64,000 bases of DNA from JACDAE01 sp963744875 (GCA_963744875.1 CAVUVQ010000048.1:310001-374000); one strand, 5' to 3'; counted from the stretch's first letter, positions 35,416-44,772 are shown. Translations and numbers: made by a program. Notes: generated by a model not told the origin, from the sequence alone.

Positions 35416-36808
35416 TTCTTCTGCTCTGCCTATCTCTTCTGATGTTACTACTGCATTATCCGCAGTCTCGTTGCGTTGTGTGGAGTGCTCGACGCTCTAC
35501 CCCGCTCTGGAGCCTGGACAGGCATCTCCTCTTCCACGTTACCGCTGCGTCTGCGGTGGCGTGCTGGACGTTGAGATGCCGTTCAATCTCCCTGGTTCAC
35601 GCTCATCCGAAGATACTTCGCCTCCTGGTTCCGGATGGCGACAGCTTTTCGATGAACGCGCGACTACTCCTCCCATCTGGTCCATCAGCAGCGACAGGGA
35701 ACTGCTCGATACCAGTGGCGTCTGGCGCTATCGGGAACTGATCCTGCCAGCCCCTGAGGCCTACGTAGTGAGTCGTCCCGAAGGCAACACATGCCTCTAT
35801 CCCGTCGGCAGAGAAAATTGTGGTCCAGGCCGTGCCGGCCATCGGCAGATAGGGCTGTACGCTGGCCTCGAACGCTTCTTCCTGAAGCACGAAGGCGAAA
35901 ATCCGACTGGGAGCTTCAAAGATCGTGGCATGACGGTAGGCGTAACGATGGCGCGTATGCTGGGTGCGAAGGCTGTAGCTTGCGCCTCGACTGGCAACAC
36001 CTCAGCTTCCCTGGCATCCTATGCTGCCCAGGCTGGTATGCGTGGCATCGTCTTTCTTCCTGCGGGTCATGTTGCGGGTGGTAAATTAGCACAATCTCTG
36101 GCCTATGGCGCTCAAACTATTCAGATTGCGGGCGATTTCGACGACGCCATGCGCCTGGTCGAACAGGTTTGCAATGAACTGGGCATCTATCTGCTCAATT
36201 CGCTCAATCCTTTCCGCGTGGAGGGCCAGAAAGCGATTGGCTTCGAACTCTTGCAGCAACTTGATTGGCAGGCACCCGATTGGCTCGTGCTACCGGCTGG
36301 CAATCTGGGCAACACCTCTGCTATCGGCAAAGCATTCCGCCAGGCGTACGAACTCTCGTTGATCAGTCACATGCCGCGCATCGCCTCAATTCAGGCCGCT
36401 GGAGCCAATCCCTTCTATCGCAGCTTCAAGCAAGGGTTCGCACGCCGCGAGTCCGTTCAGGCCGACACTGTGGCAACCGCCATCAAGATCGGTAACCCGG
36501 TCAGCTATACTCGCGCTCGTCGCGTCATTGAAGAGTCTAATGGCATCGTGGAAGAGGTCAGCGACGATGAGATTCTGGCCGCGAAAGCTGTGATTGACCG
36601 CTCCGGTATTGGCTGTGAACCTGCCTCTGCCGCAACTCTGGCCGGTGTACGCAAACTGGTCGCCAGTGGCGTCATCAAACACGATGACTTCGTGGTTGGT
36701 GTTCTGACCGGTACTCTACTCAAAGATAGCAAGACCGGTATTCCTCAAGAAGCAAGCGGGATTGTGATTGAGCCAACGATTGAGGCAGTGAGAAGCGTTT
36801 TGAGTTGA
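35360..36808 (+). CDS. thrC: Threonine synthase
   Basis: 482 aa from ATG 35360, which lies inside thrB with AAGGAAG upstream; a longer frame from 35219 reads through thrB and is unlikely. A zinc-ribbon-like N-terminus (LRCVECSTLYP ... YRCVCGG) is followed by the PLP fold with the Schiff-base Lys in NPTGSFKDRGM, the phosphate loop ASTGNTSASLASYAA, and LPAGNLGNTSAI. It converts phosphohomoserine to threonine. The two overlapping genes form a thrBC operon. Confidence 0.93.
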   Translation: MAINSTGLQPGQGAGEQNNSSALPISSDVTTALSAVSLRCVECSTLYPALEPGQASPLPRYRCVCGGVLDVEMPFNLPGSRSSEDTSPPGSGWRQLFDERATTPPIWSISSDRELLDTSGVWRYRELILPAPEAYVVSRPEGNTCLYPVGRENCGPGRAGHRQIGLYAGLERFFLKHEGENPTGSFKDRGMTVGVTMARMLGAKAVACASTGNTSASLASYAAQAGMRGIVFLPAGHVAGGKLAQSLAYGAQTIQIAGDFDDAMRLVEQVCNELGIYLLNSLNPFRVEGQKAIGFELLQQLDWQAPDWLVLPAGNLGNTSAIGKAFRQAYELSLISHMPRIASIQAAGANPFYRSFKQGFARRESVQADTVATAIKIGNPVSYTRARRVIEESNGIVEEVSDDEILAAKAVIDRSGIGCEPASAATLAGVRKLVASGVIKHDDFVVGVLTGTLLKDSKTGIPQEASGIVIEPTIEAVRSVLS

Positions 36809-36846
36809 TGTATTGCCTCCGTCAATGTTTAATCCGATCCGAAACT

Positions 36847-37169
36847 GTAGGGGCGTCACCCTGCGTGCGCCCGCGTGCCGATGAACAATGAATGTTGCTG
36901 GTACGCGGGCGCACGCAAGGTGCATTGACTCCAACTATTTCGGAAAAAAATGACGCAAGCACGACACGAATGCCTGCAATGCGCGGAAAACGGTAGGGAC
37001 CCGATTGCATCGCGTCCGTGATTGATCAACCCTGGGCCACGATTCTATGAATGGCGGACGCGATGCAATCGGGTCCCTACCGTTTTCCGCGTTTTTCTGT
37101 GTTTTTGATGCATTTTTTTGGCGAAGCCCTCAATTTGTTGGAGTCAATGACGCAAGGTGACGCCCCTAC
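36847..37169. repeat. Nested palindromic elements between thrC and the Uma2 gene
   Basis: Outer arms: GTAGGGGCGTCACC (36847-36860) with its complement at 37156-37169, extended by CATTGACTCCAAC (36923-36935) with its complement at 37137-37149. Inside the left arm is a 14-bp inverted repeat GCGTGCGCCCGCGT (36863-36876 with 36903-36916). Between the arms lies a separate element with 37-bp perfect arms (36982-37018 and 37055-37091). No gene is present. It looks like successive insertions of palindromic elements. Confidence 0.75.
36982..37091. repeat. Inner palindromic element with 37-bp perfect arms
   Basis: Left arm 36982-37018 and right arm 37055-37091 are perfect complements over 37 bases, around a 36-base centre. 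The arms contain GGTAGGGACCCGATTGC. The length and perfection indicate recent origin or conversion. Confidence 0.85.
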
Positions 37170-37218
37170 GGTTCTATGTGCGCTCTGATTTTATAAAATC
37201 TTGATGCTTTTTATCTAT

Positions 37219-37845
37219 CTATTCCCCAACAAGCGGTTCTTCAAAATCAATCCCTTGATAAATTTCATGTAACCCGACATGTACATCAATACTTTTCAGC
37301 TCAACCTCCGAACCAGGACCATAAAATACAGAATGCCAGCTTTCGTTATCTTGCTCGTTGCGTCGATAGACCTCAACCGCTTGCACAAACTGGTTGATGA
37401 GCACAATTTCTTGTACAGTGGGAGTAAGCTTGTATGCTTCTAACTTTCTCCCACGATCAATCTTTTCTGTCGAGGGGGAAAGAACTTCGACCACCATACG
37501 GGGAGATCGTATGAGAGTATTACCACGACGACGGTCAGCAACATCACAGGAAACCGTAACATCGGGATACACATAGTTTTCTTTTCCACTTGACTGAGCG
37601 CCAATGAGTACCTGCATATCTGACCCTCGTACAAAACATGGGCCAGACTGGAAATGCTGACTGAGAGTCGCACGCACATTATAGGCAATCTGGTCGTGTT
37701 CGCCTGATCCACCCGACATCAAGCGAGCAACACCATCCAGATATTCGTATTTTGCATCTGTCATATGTTTCTCAAGCTGATGAAATTCTTGCACTGACAT
37801 AGATCCACCCGTAGGGAGTTGTTGATGAGGATTAGTTGCCATCAT
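37219..37845 (-). CDS. Uma2-family putative endonuclease (DUF820)
   Basis: 208 aa. PD-(D/E)xK-like restriction-endonuclease fold family: YEYLDGVARLMSGGSGEHD at the N-terminus, YVYPDVTVSC (the conserved PD), then MVVEVLSPSTEKIDRGRKLE (V-x-E-V-x-S-x-S-x...D-x-x-x-K). Members are numerous in Cyanobacteria and Chloroflexota; their role is not well established, possibly linked to mobile DNA. The first residues may start at MSVQEF instead. It stands alone beside the nested repeats. Confidence 0.85.
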   Translation of the reverse strand: MMATNPHQQLPTGGSMSVQEFHQLEKHMTDAKYEYLDGVARLMSGGSGEHDQIAYNVRATLSQHFQSGPCFVRGSDMQVLIGAQSSGKENYVYPDVTVSCDVADRRRGNTLIRSPRMVVEVLSPSTEKIDRGRKLEAYKLTPTVQEIVLINQFVQAVEVYRRNEQDNESWHSVFYGPGSEVELKSIDVHVGLHEIYQGIDFEEPLVGE

Positions 37846-37968
37846 GTATCACTTCACTCCTTATCTATCACACATTCTACCCTGATACTCATACTCCCAT
37901 TGTAACAAACTCATCTATCGTCTGTCAATCGCTATTTTCGTACGCGCAATCTCCGAATTATATCTTTA

Positions 37969-38376
37969 TTAATCTCCAATCAAAAAGACAAACATCAGCG
38001 GCAGCCCGATAAACAAAATGGATAGGAAAGGGCTATACCAGTTTGTTCCCAACCAGGCGAGATTCACCGTGATCGTATAGGGAACGTTCAACTGCGTGAA
38101 AATGGCAAGGATACCACCCATGGCAAGAGCGCCAACAAATCCCAACAAAATTCCTTCGCCACTTTTTTTAACGCTCTTGATGCCTCGTGCGAGTAGATTG
38201 CCAATGACGGAGAGCAAAAGGATGGCAATAATAAAGAGCAGAATACTGGTGAGGCCACTACTGGTGCCGTTAGAAAGTGCCGTGGCAATGGGGAACGTGA
38301 GCGCTCCGGTCAGCGATAAAAGAAATAATACAATGAGAACGACCAGCGTTTTGATCATTATCGATCCAAAGTTCAT
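37969..38376 (-). CDS. Small integral membrane protein, unknown
   Basis: 135 aa with four predicted membrane helices (about 8-32, 42-64, 75-97, 108-133) and a short basic loop (ARGIKSVKKSGEG) between helices 2 and 3. AGGAGG precedes the ATG. No family recognised. A neighbouring 144-aa membrane protein is divergent from it across about 380 bp. Confidence 0.7.
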   Translation of the reverse strand: MNFGSIMIKTLVVLIVLFLLSLTGALTFPIATALSNGTSSGLTSILLFIIAILLLSVIGNLLARGIKSVKKSGEGILLGFVGALAMGGILAIFTQLNVPYTITVNLAWLGTNWYSPFLSILFIGLPLMFVFLIGD

Positions 38377-38754
38377 AGGACCTCCTTGTGGACAACCAGG
38401 CGGAATATTATTTTCGTTCCTATCAATAGAAACGTAATAGCGTTATCTAACACATACAAATTCCGTTAGCAATTACCATTACTAATACTTTACGCTCAAT
38501 ATATTTTCTCTGTTGCATCTATCCAATACATGGTAAGATTATAGCAGTTTCTGCATAGAAGTAAAAACGGATCAGTCGGCGTAAAGCACAAAAATAGGTA
38601 TTCTGGCTGACAAGAGTACCTGTCTCTGTCGGTCTTCTCTTCGTCTGTTTGATACCCTGCTAAATTTATATAAAACCCCGGTGTACCCTCTAGCGTAAAT
38701 AGAAGTAGGCTGTTACAATACATACAAAGTAACAGGTCTCAAAGAAGGTCTAAT
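38377..38754. other. Divergent spacer between two small membrane-protein genes
   Basis: AT-rich, no supported gene, no strong repeats. It should carry the promoters of both divergent genes; I see no clear hexamer pair. Confidence 0.3.
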
Positions 38755-39189
38755 GTGATTAAAAAGAGACGCAAACTCAATCTGATACCACCCTGGCAGA
38801 TGCCTTCCGATCCAGTCAAAGCCGTATTCTGGTTTATGTTCTGGTTCCTCAGGTTATTGGTAAACTTCTTCTGGTTACCTATTATTGCCATGGTTATTAT
38901 TGAGGTGGTTCTCAATTGGATTGGCGGGGTGCCGGCGGCTATTGTTGCGGGCATTGTGACATTGCTGGTCGGACTCGTCATCTGGGCAGCTCTGTATGGA
39001 GTTACTTTCTTCCTGAATGTCGGCACGACGGTCTCGCGCGTTCTTTCAGATGTAAACTCCATCCAAAAAAACTTTTCCGCTCGTAGTTCACTCTATCCTT
39101 TTAACGATAGTGCCCCCGAAGAGAATGTGGTCGAAGGCACGATTACTGATCTGGATGAGGAACGACGCAAACGCAGGCAAAGCGAGTAA
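38755..39189 (+). CDS. Small integral membrane protein, unknown
   Basis: 144 aa starting at GTG 38755 with AAGAAGG 8 bases upstream. A basic start (IKKRRKLNLIPPW) is followed by two long hydrophobic stretches (about 24-50 and 55-90), then a polar cytoplasmic tail with acidic and basic clusters (LDEERRKRR). No family recognised. It is convergent with manA; the two stop codons nearly touch at 39189/39190. Confidence 0.65.
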   Translation: MIKKRRKLNLIPPWQMPSDPVKAVFWFMFWFLRLLVNFFWLPIIAMVIIEVVLNWIGGVPAAIVAGIVTLLVGLVIWAALYGVTFFLNVGTTVSRVLSDVNSIQKNFSARSSLYPFNDSAPEENVVEGTITDLDEERRKRRQSE

Positions 39190-40329
39190 CTATGCCTCGT
39201 TTTTCTCACGCCACGCCCGCCATGCTTCGTCGGATGATGTCGGTACATACGAGTATAACAACGTTCCTTTGCCTTCAATACGATACGCTCCAAGCTCGGC
39301 TGGTAGAAGCATGGTCTGCCCAGGCAAGAGCATCTCGCTCTGCCTGAGATTCTCACCGTAGTATACCGCTATCTGGTTTTTTGCGGCTAATCCTGTAGAT
39401 CGATCCGGCACATCTGCATCCACTACTGTGTTATCAGACTCGGTACGTTTCTTTTGGTCCATATCGGAATATTGCAGAAGAGATGAAAGAATGATGCAGC
39501 TCTCACCTGTAGATCTATTCAATACCCCTCTTTCATTAAAATGGATCTCACGCGTGACAAAATAATGACAGGCAACGAGACAACGTTCTTCATAGCCCGG
39601 CCCACCTGCCAGTTGAATCGGCGTTTTTTTGACACGGGTTGCTACGTCATATGATGCAACATCAAGGGAGCGCTCAACATGCAACTCGCGCGGTTTGCCC
39701 TCCGCTGTCAGGCGTCCGTAGTCGTACATGCGATAGGTGACATCAGAATATTCTTGCAACTCGTAGAGCAGAATTCCACTCCCAATAGCGTGCACCGTTC
39801 CTGCTGGAACAAAAATAACATCACCGGGCTGCACTTCTTCTTGATGCAGTAGAGCATCCAGGGTGACATCCTGAATGGCTTGCTCAACTTGCGCATGGGA
39901 TGTCTTCTCTTTAAATCCATACACAATTGTTGCACCTGGCTCGGTATCCAGGATATACCAGAATTCTGTCTTCCCTAATTTGCCGCCTTCATGCTCAGTC
40001 GCGTAGATGTCGTTGGGGTGAACCTGTACTGAGAGTTGCGCATTGGCATCAATAAATTTCGCAAGCAGAGGAAAACGTTGTCCAAAGAGCTGCACTGCAC
40101 GCTCACCCAGCAGCGAAGTACCCATTTCTTGCACAACTGTGCCCAGTGTCTTGCCCGCATAGATGCCATTCTCTATAAGATTGCTCGCTTCTGTCTCCCA
40201 TGCCTCGCCCACGAGAACCTTACCTGGAGGAAGTTGTTTCCAACCATCACGCTCTAAGCGCCTGCCTCCCCAGATTGTTTCATGTAGCGATGCAGCCAGT
40301 TTCATTGGATACAAATATTGCATTGTCAT
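39190..40329 (-). CDS. manA: Mannose-6-phosphate isomerase, class I
   Basis: 379 aa from ATG 40329, which has GGAGG 8 bases upstream; a TTG further upstream gives a longer but unlikely start. Zinc ligands of the type-I cupin are visible: QVHPND (Gln, His), the Glu in GKTEFWYIL, and the His in VPAGTVHAIGSG. It interconverts fructose 6-phosphate and mannose 6-phosphate. An insertion of about 25 polar residues (SDMDQKKRTESDNTVVDADV) sits in the C-terminal half. It is convergent with the 144-aa gene. Confidence 0.92.
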   Translation of the reverse strand: MTMQYLYPMKLAASLHETIWGGRRLERDGWKQLPPGKVLVGEAWETEASNLIENGIYAGKTLGTVVQEMGTSLLGERAVQLFGQRFPLLAKFIDANAQLSVQVHPNDIYATEHEGGKLGKTEFWYILDTEPGATIVYGFKEKTSHAQVEQAIQDVTLDALLHQEEVQPGDVIFVPAGTVHAIGSGILLYELQEYSDVTYRMYDYGRLTAEGKPRELHVERSLDVASYDVATRVKKTPIQLAGGPGYEERCLVACHYFVTREIHFNERGVLNRSTGESCIILSSLLQYSDMDQKKRTESDNTVVDADVPDRSTGLAAKNQIAVYYGENLRQSEMLLPGQTMLLPAELGAYRIEGKGTLLYSYVPTSSDEAWRAWREKNEA

Positions 40330-40396
40330 TTCTACATCCTCCAAAATGAAATTGTACTGGTATTTTTAGTATACCAGTACAAAAAAAGCAATCATG

Positions 40397-40735
40397 TTAG
40401 TTCGCCAGTAGAACCCCTTCAAGCTGACGACGCAATTTGTCGCGCATCACAATCCCTTTAATACGGTGAATCTCCTGCCCATCCTTGAAAAAAATAAGCG
40501 TTGGAACTCCATCAATATGCCACTGTTCAATGAAAGCCTGCTGCCCCTCGACATTGAAGCGGGCAAAGCTTACACGCCCCTGATATTCTTTGCTGATAGC
40601 CACAACTTCGGGTTCCTGTATCTGGCATGCGCTACTTTGCGTCGCCGAAAACATGACCACGACCGTCTGAGATGGGCTTAATACCTTTTCAGCAAAATCA
40701 TCACCTGTAACCTCGATATAGTTATTATCAGACAT
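40397..40735 (-). CDS. Thioredoxin-fold protein lacking the CxxC active site
   Basis: 112 aa from ATG 40735 (AGAGGA upstream). Fold markers are clear: VVVMFSATQSSACQIQEPEV at the active-site helix and the cis-Pro loop GVPTLIFFKDGQ, then GIVMRDKLRRQL. The active site reads S-S-A-C instead of W-C-x-x-C, so only the second Cys remains. It cannot act as a normal disulfide reductase; it could be a monothiol-type, chaperone or binding protein. It follows manA on the same strand but is transcribed first. Confidence 0.85.
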   Translation of the reverse strand: MSDNNYIEVTGDDFAEKVLSPSQTVVVMFSATQSSACQIQEPEVVAISKEYQGRVSFARFNVEGQQAFIEQWHIDGVPTLIFFKDGQEIHRIKGIVMRDKLRRQLEGVLLAN

Positions 40736-40962
40736 GCTATCCTCTGCATCCTTATAAATTGGTATCAAAACTGGTTTCCATAGCCTGGCGTTTCCTCGCG
40801 CTTCATAGCGTTTTCTTGCATCTCTCGTTTTTTGATCCTCGTGCTATACTATCTAAAAGAAATCGATGCGATCAAACGCTAGATTTTGCATTGTTATTCT
40901 AGTGCTCAAGGTATCACCCTGTTCTATCAATGTCAAGCAGTCAAGGGTGCCTCTTGCCCGAT

Positions 40963-41607
40963 TCAGAACCTCGTATACTGCATTTCACCCGCACGAATAG
41001 CCACCGAAAGACGATTTTCAGGTGGCGCAAGAGGGCAGACCCATCGACTATTATAAGCACACGAGGGATTATAAGCGTAGTTAAAATCGAGAACAATCCT
41101 CGCCTGACCGTCTTCATGAAGAACTGACTGAAAATCGCTTCCCTTTATCGTATCAAAGAGATAACGCCCGCCTCCATAACTTTCATGCGGGCAGGTCGTA
41201 TCGCGAAAGGGCAGGAAGAGACCTCCACCATAGATATCGAGCCAGTATATTGAGAGCGTCACTGCCTCATTTTCAACGTTGAAGCGCATCTGTCCCACCA
41301 CTGTCATCGTCATTGTTTCGCTGGCATTCATGGTGATCTCCATGCGCGTGGGCGGTACATGCGTATCAATAGTCGTCTCGATGCGCAAGGCTGGCTGGTA
41401 GGGAAAATAGTGGAGTCCACTGAATGAAGCCTGTTGCTCTTGATCAAGTGCGGATTGTGGATGGTGCGCAAACAGTTGATCCCGCTCCTCTCGAAAGTGT
41501 TGTAGAATCACACTATGCTCTTCTCCGGCCAGGGTAGCCTGGTTGCGAGCACGATAGAGGGCAACGACGCGACGACGATAATCATAGAGGTCGAGGTAAT
41601 CAGACAT
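40963..41607 (-). CDS. DUF1684 family protein
   Basis: 214 aa. Family features: WRRxREx-like start (LYDYRRRVVALYRARNQA), FREERDQLFAHHPQSAL, then a beta-rich core with LPFRDTTCPHESYGGGRYL and the conserved end VLDFNYAYNPSCAYNSRWVCPLAPPEN. Proteins of this family are widespread in Actinobacteria and Chloroflexota, with unknown function. The start is supported by GGGAGG upstream. Single gene between the thioredoxin-like gene and a divergent hydrolase. Confidence 0.85.
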   Translation of the reverse strand: MSDYLDLYDYRRRVVALYRARNQATLAGEEHSVILQHFREERDQLFAHHPQSALDQEQQASFSGLHYFPYQPALRIETTIDTHVPPTRMEITMNASETMTMTVVGQMRFNVENEAVTLSIYWLDIYGGGLFLPFRDTTCPHESYGGGRYLFDTIKGSDFQSVLHEDGQARIVLDFNYAYNPSCAYNSRWVCPLAPPENRLSVAIRAGEMQYTRF

Positions 41608-41711
41608 GCAATCCTCCCTTATAGGTCATGAACACTCATTTTCTGCTACTTGAATGCCCCACTAAAGAGTATAATATATTTGAAAATTGAAACGTAGTAA
41701 TAGAGGAGTCT

Positions 41712-42509
41712 ATGATGGTAGTAGTCCAAGAGGGGATACGCCTGAAATATGGAGACGAGCCATTTCAATTTGGAGATCTCTACGTGCCAGCAGATGAAAA
41801 GCGCCATCCAGTCGTCATCCTCATTCACGGTGGCTTCTGGCGAGCGACGTATGATCTGTCGCTAATGACGAAACTGGCGCAGGATCTGGCGGCCAGAGGG
41901 ATCGCAGCATGGAATATCGAATATCGCCGTGTAGGAAACAGTGGAGGAGGCTGGCCGGGAACGTTTTTAGATGTTGCACAGGCGACCGATCATGTCATGA
42001 GAATCGCTGATCATTATGACTTAGATCCGCACCAGGTGGTCGCGCTCGGACACTCTGCTGGCGGGCATCTGGCGTTGTGGCTGGCGACGCGTGAAAAGCA
42101 GGCGCAGGATTGGGGATTGGCACCTGGTGATGCACCATTGACATTGAGCGGTGTTGTGAGTCTGGCGGGAGCGATGGATCTGGAGCAGGTCTGGCAACTT
42201 GGATTGGGCAATGATGCCGTAGTAGAGTTGCTTGATGGCAGCCCCGACGATGTACCGGAACGCTATACAATGGCTTCCCCATGTGAGCATTTGCCGTTAG
42301 GGATTGAGCAAGTGTTGATCCATGGAACCGAGGATGACAGCGTACCCCTGGTCGTAAGTCAGGAATATGCTGATCGGGCCAGGCAACTGGGAGATACAGT
42401 CAAATTAATCAAATTAGTGGGTGGAAATCATTTTGTGGTCATCGATCCAGCCTCGACCGCGTGGAACAGAACGGTTGAAGAAATCAAAAGATTGCTGCAC
42501 CATCTTTGA
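41712..42509 (+). CDS. Alpha/beta hydrolase (BD-FAE / arylformamidase-like)
   Basis: 265 aa. Oxyanion motif HGGFWRATYD near residue 36, nucleophile elbow GHSAGGHLAL (Ser near 117), an acid in EDDSVPL and a His in GGNHFVVID near the C-terminus. The HGGFW motif is typical of kynurenine-formamidase-like and bacterial esterase (BD-FAE) enzymes. It is followed after 31 bp by a MetE-like gene in the same direction, probably one operon. The natural substrate is unknown. Confidence 0.85.
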   Translation: MMVVVQEGIRLKYGDEPFQFGDLYVPADEKRHPVVILIHGGFWRATYDLSLMTKLAQDLAARGIAAWNIEYRRVGNSGGGWPGTFLDVAQATDHVMRIADHYDLDPHQVVALGHSAGGHLALWLATREKQAQDWGLAPGDAPLTLSGVVSLAGAMDLEQVWQLGLGNDAVVELLDGSPDDVPERYTMASPCEHLPLGIEQVLIHGTEDDSVPLVVSQEYADRARQLGDTVKLIKLVGGNHFVVIDPASTAWNRTVEEIKRLLHHL

Positions 42510-42540
42510 TATTTTTTCTAGCTAGAAGGAGGAAATTGAA

Positions 42541-43623
42541 ATGTCCCTGCACAGCGAAGTGGTGGGAAGTCTGCTCAGGCCGACCTACCTGCTAGAAGCA
42601 AGAAAACAATTCGAAAGTGGTCAAATGAACGCGGCTGCATTCAAGGCCATAGAAGATCGTGCGGTCAATGAAGCCATCGCCTTACAAGAAGCCGCCAACA
42701 TTGACGTTCTCACTGACGGAGAGATGCGCCGTTATGCCTTCTATGGACATCTTATTGACTCATTAGCTGGCTTCGATAAGTACGGTGGTTGGGCAATTCC
42801 CTTTCGTGATGAAACGGGAAAAGAACTTCTCCTCAAACGCCCCGTTGTGGTAGAAAAGCTCCAATGGAAAAGGAGTATGTGTGCCGAGGAGTGGGTCTAC
42901 CTGCGTTCACGCACATCCTACCCCGGAAAAGTAACCATGATTAGCGCTCAACAGGCCGCAGCCTACTACGATCCTGAAAAATCGAAATCAGCGTATTCGT
43001 CCCGCGATGCCTATCTGGCTGATGTCGTGGATTTCTCGCGCCGTGAGGTGGAGGAACTGATACGCCTCGGTTGCACCTATATCCAGATCGACGCACCTCA
43101 GTATGCAGCTCTCCTCGATCCACAGATGCGTGCAGGCTATCTGCAGCGTGGCAACGACCCCGACAAAATCATCGATACCTGTATTGAAATGGACAACGCC
43201 ATCATTGATAACCATCCAGGCATTACCTTTGGTATTCACATTTGTCGTGGAAACAACCAGAGCAGCTTCTACGCCAGCGGTAACTATGAACCAATTTCGC
43301 GCCTGTTTACTCGGACCCATTTTCAGCGATTCCTGCTCGAATATGACGATGCCCGCTCGGGAGGATTTGAGCCACTGAGGCATGTATCCGAAGATCGTTT
43401 TGTCGTCCTCGGTCTCGTCACTACTAAGAAACCACAATTGGAAATGGTTGCCGATCTGCGTCGCCGCATTGAGGAAGCCTCTCGTTTCTTCCCACTAGAA
43501 CGCCTCGCACTCAGCCCACAATGTGGATTCGCATCGACCATGGAGGGAAATCATCTCACTCAAGAAGACCAGCGCCAGAAGCTAGAACTTGTGGCACGCG
43601 TCGCCAGGGAGGTATGGGGCTAA
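42541..43623 (+). CDS. Cobalamin-independent methionine synthase-like (MetE C-terminal family) protein
   Basis: 360 aa, a single TIM barrel like the C-terminal half of MetE. The start VVGSLLRP and TDGEMRRYAFYGH match the family; the zinc site is visible as H-x-C in GIHICRGNN with a later Cys in LSPQCGFAST. Such stand-alone proteins include methyltransferases and epoxyalkane:coenzyme M transferase relatives acting on thiols. AGGAGG precedes the ATG. Which thiol and methyl donor it uses cannot be told. Confidence 0.85.
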   Translation: MSLHSEVVGSLLRPTYLLEARKQFESGQMNAAAFKAIEDRAVNEAIALQEAANIDVLTDGEMRRYAFYGHLIDSLAGFDKYGGWAIPFRDETGKELLLKRPVVVEKLQWKRSMCAEEWVYLRSRTSYPGKVTMISAQQAAAYYDPEKSKSAYSSRDAYLADVVDFSRREVEELIRLGCTYIQIDAPQYAALLDPQMRAGYLQRGNDPDKIIDTCIEMDNAIIDNHPGITFGIHICRGNNQSSFYASGNYEPISRLFTRTHFQRFLLEYDDARSGGFEPLRHVSEDRFVVLGLVTTKKPQLEMVADLRRRIEEASRFFPLERLALSPQCGFASTMEGNHLTQEDQRQKLELVARVAREVWG

Positions 43624-43628
43624 TGGAT

Positions 43629-43710
43629 AGAAATGCGTAGGCGCATCATTTTCGGTGAATCTTTTATTCGTTGGAGTCAATGACGCAAGGCTACGCACCT
43701 ACGCATTTCT
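43629..43710. repeat. Palindromic element with 13-bp arms
   Basis: AGAAATGCGTAGG (43629-43641) and its complement (43698-43710) bracket a centre containing TTGGAGTCAATGACGCAAGG (43671-43690), a 20-mer also found in the right arm of the nested repeat near 37138. It lies between convergent genes and could double as a terminator. Confidence 0.65.
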
Positions 43711-43724
43711 TGGTGTCTATTCTT

Positions 43725-44423
43725 TTACGCAGGTTTTGCGTACAGTCCCGTCTGCGAGACAAGCACATTATAGGTATGCCCATCAGCAGGAATAATCACC
43801 GCATTTCCATAAGCGGCATCCACAAAAGGCGACGACCATGCCTGCTTGTAGACGGTCTTGAAGAACGCTCCATCGCCACCGTTGAGGGTCACCACCGTAT
43901 GCTTCATCGTGCTTTCATCGTTCGGATCGTCATATTGCCCCTCTAAACGTGTCAGCTTATAGCCGGAATGCAGGCCGAGGATGTTCAACCAGGAAGGAAA
44001 TTTAATGATATCCCCTTGCACCATCCAGCGATCACCCTGCACAAAGTAGGTGCTATCGGAGGTTGCCTTGCCGTTATTATCATAAAGCGTCAATTCAACG
44101 CTCATCATATGTGGCAAATTGGATACCGTGGTCGCATGCACCTGGGCAGCCTTGATATCACTGGTCAGCCCAAGATAGGACTGTACCAGGAATGTCGCCC
44201 ATAAGAGAGAGACCGCAATTAACACAAGAAGGATACCCCCAACGCCCCGTTTCCAGCGCAAGCGTCGTCTTCTACCATAAAAGCGATTACCATCCTTATC
44301 CTCAAAGATTTCACGCTGTCCGCTGGTAATGCTCATTGCTGAATGGATAAGCAGGCCCAGACCAATCACCCCTACAAGCAGCAGGATAATTTGTGGTAGC
44401 CCGAACTGGATAGGAAAATTCAT
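43725..44423 (-). CDS. Membrane protein with extracytoplasmic domain, unknown
   Basis: 232 aa. Membrane helices at about 10-32 and 60-82 enclose a short cytoplasmic loop rich in Arg (GRRRRLRWKRG). The remaining 150 residues are a soluble, probably beta-rich domain (YFVQGDRWMVQGDIIKFP, LTRLEGQYDD). No family recognised with certainty; similar proteins are sometimes labelled as efflux-related without support. Two adjoining palindromes lie about 45-65 bp upstream of the ATG. Confidence 0.65.
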   Translation of the reverse strand: MNFPIQFGLPQIILLLVGVIGLGLLIHSAMSITSGQREIFEDKDGNRFYGRRRRLRWKRGVGGILLVLIAVSLLWATFLVQSYLGLTSDIKAAQVHATTVSNLPHMMSVELTLYDNNGKATSDSTYFVQGDRWMVQGDIIKFPSWLNILGLHSGYKLTRLEGQYDDPNDESTMKHTVVTLNGGDGAFFKTVYKQAWSSPFVDAAYGNAVIIPADGHTYNVLVSQTGLYAKPA

Positions 44424-44772
44424 ATTACCACGTGCCTTTCAGACGTTTATTTTTCTTTTACAAAATGTCTTACATGTAAGATACGTATCATTCCCTTGAA
44501 TATATACGAATTGTGTGAATTCTTCATGCTACGGGCCATGTTTCCACCGTCCACTATACATATCTCTACCTCCTGCATTAGATAATAACGAAATGAGCAC
44601 ACAATTAAGCACAAAAATAGCGCGAGAATTGGCGGTGGACGCCACAAGACTAGAACATGGACACCCACAAATATGGCATACAGACAGCTAAGGACGCATC
44701 TGCATGTGGTACGATAAGGAGAAGACGGGCCAGTAAGCATCTGAGCAGACGTTATCACAAAGGAGTTATTTT
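44424..44772. promoter_or_regulatory. Divergent spacer with adjoining palindromes
   Basis: TCTTACATGTAAGA (44468-44481) is a 14-bp perfect palindrome and GATACGTATC (44480-44489) a 10-bp one right beside it. They lie between the minus-strand membrane gene (start 44423) and the MFS gene (start 44773) and are plausible repressor operators. The rest of the spacer shows no gene. Confidence 0.4.

Noticed and set aside
36847..37169. CRISPR array
   Set aside because: Repeats are inverted and nested, not direct with regular spacers, and no cas genes are present.
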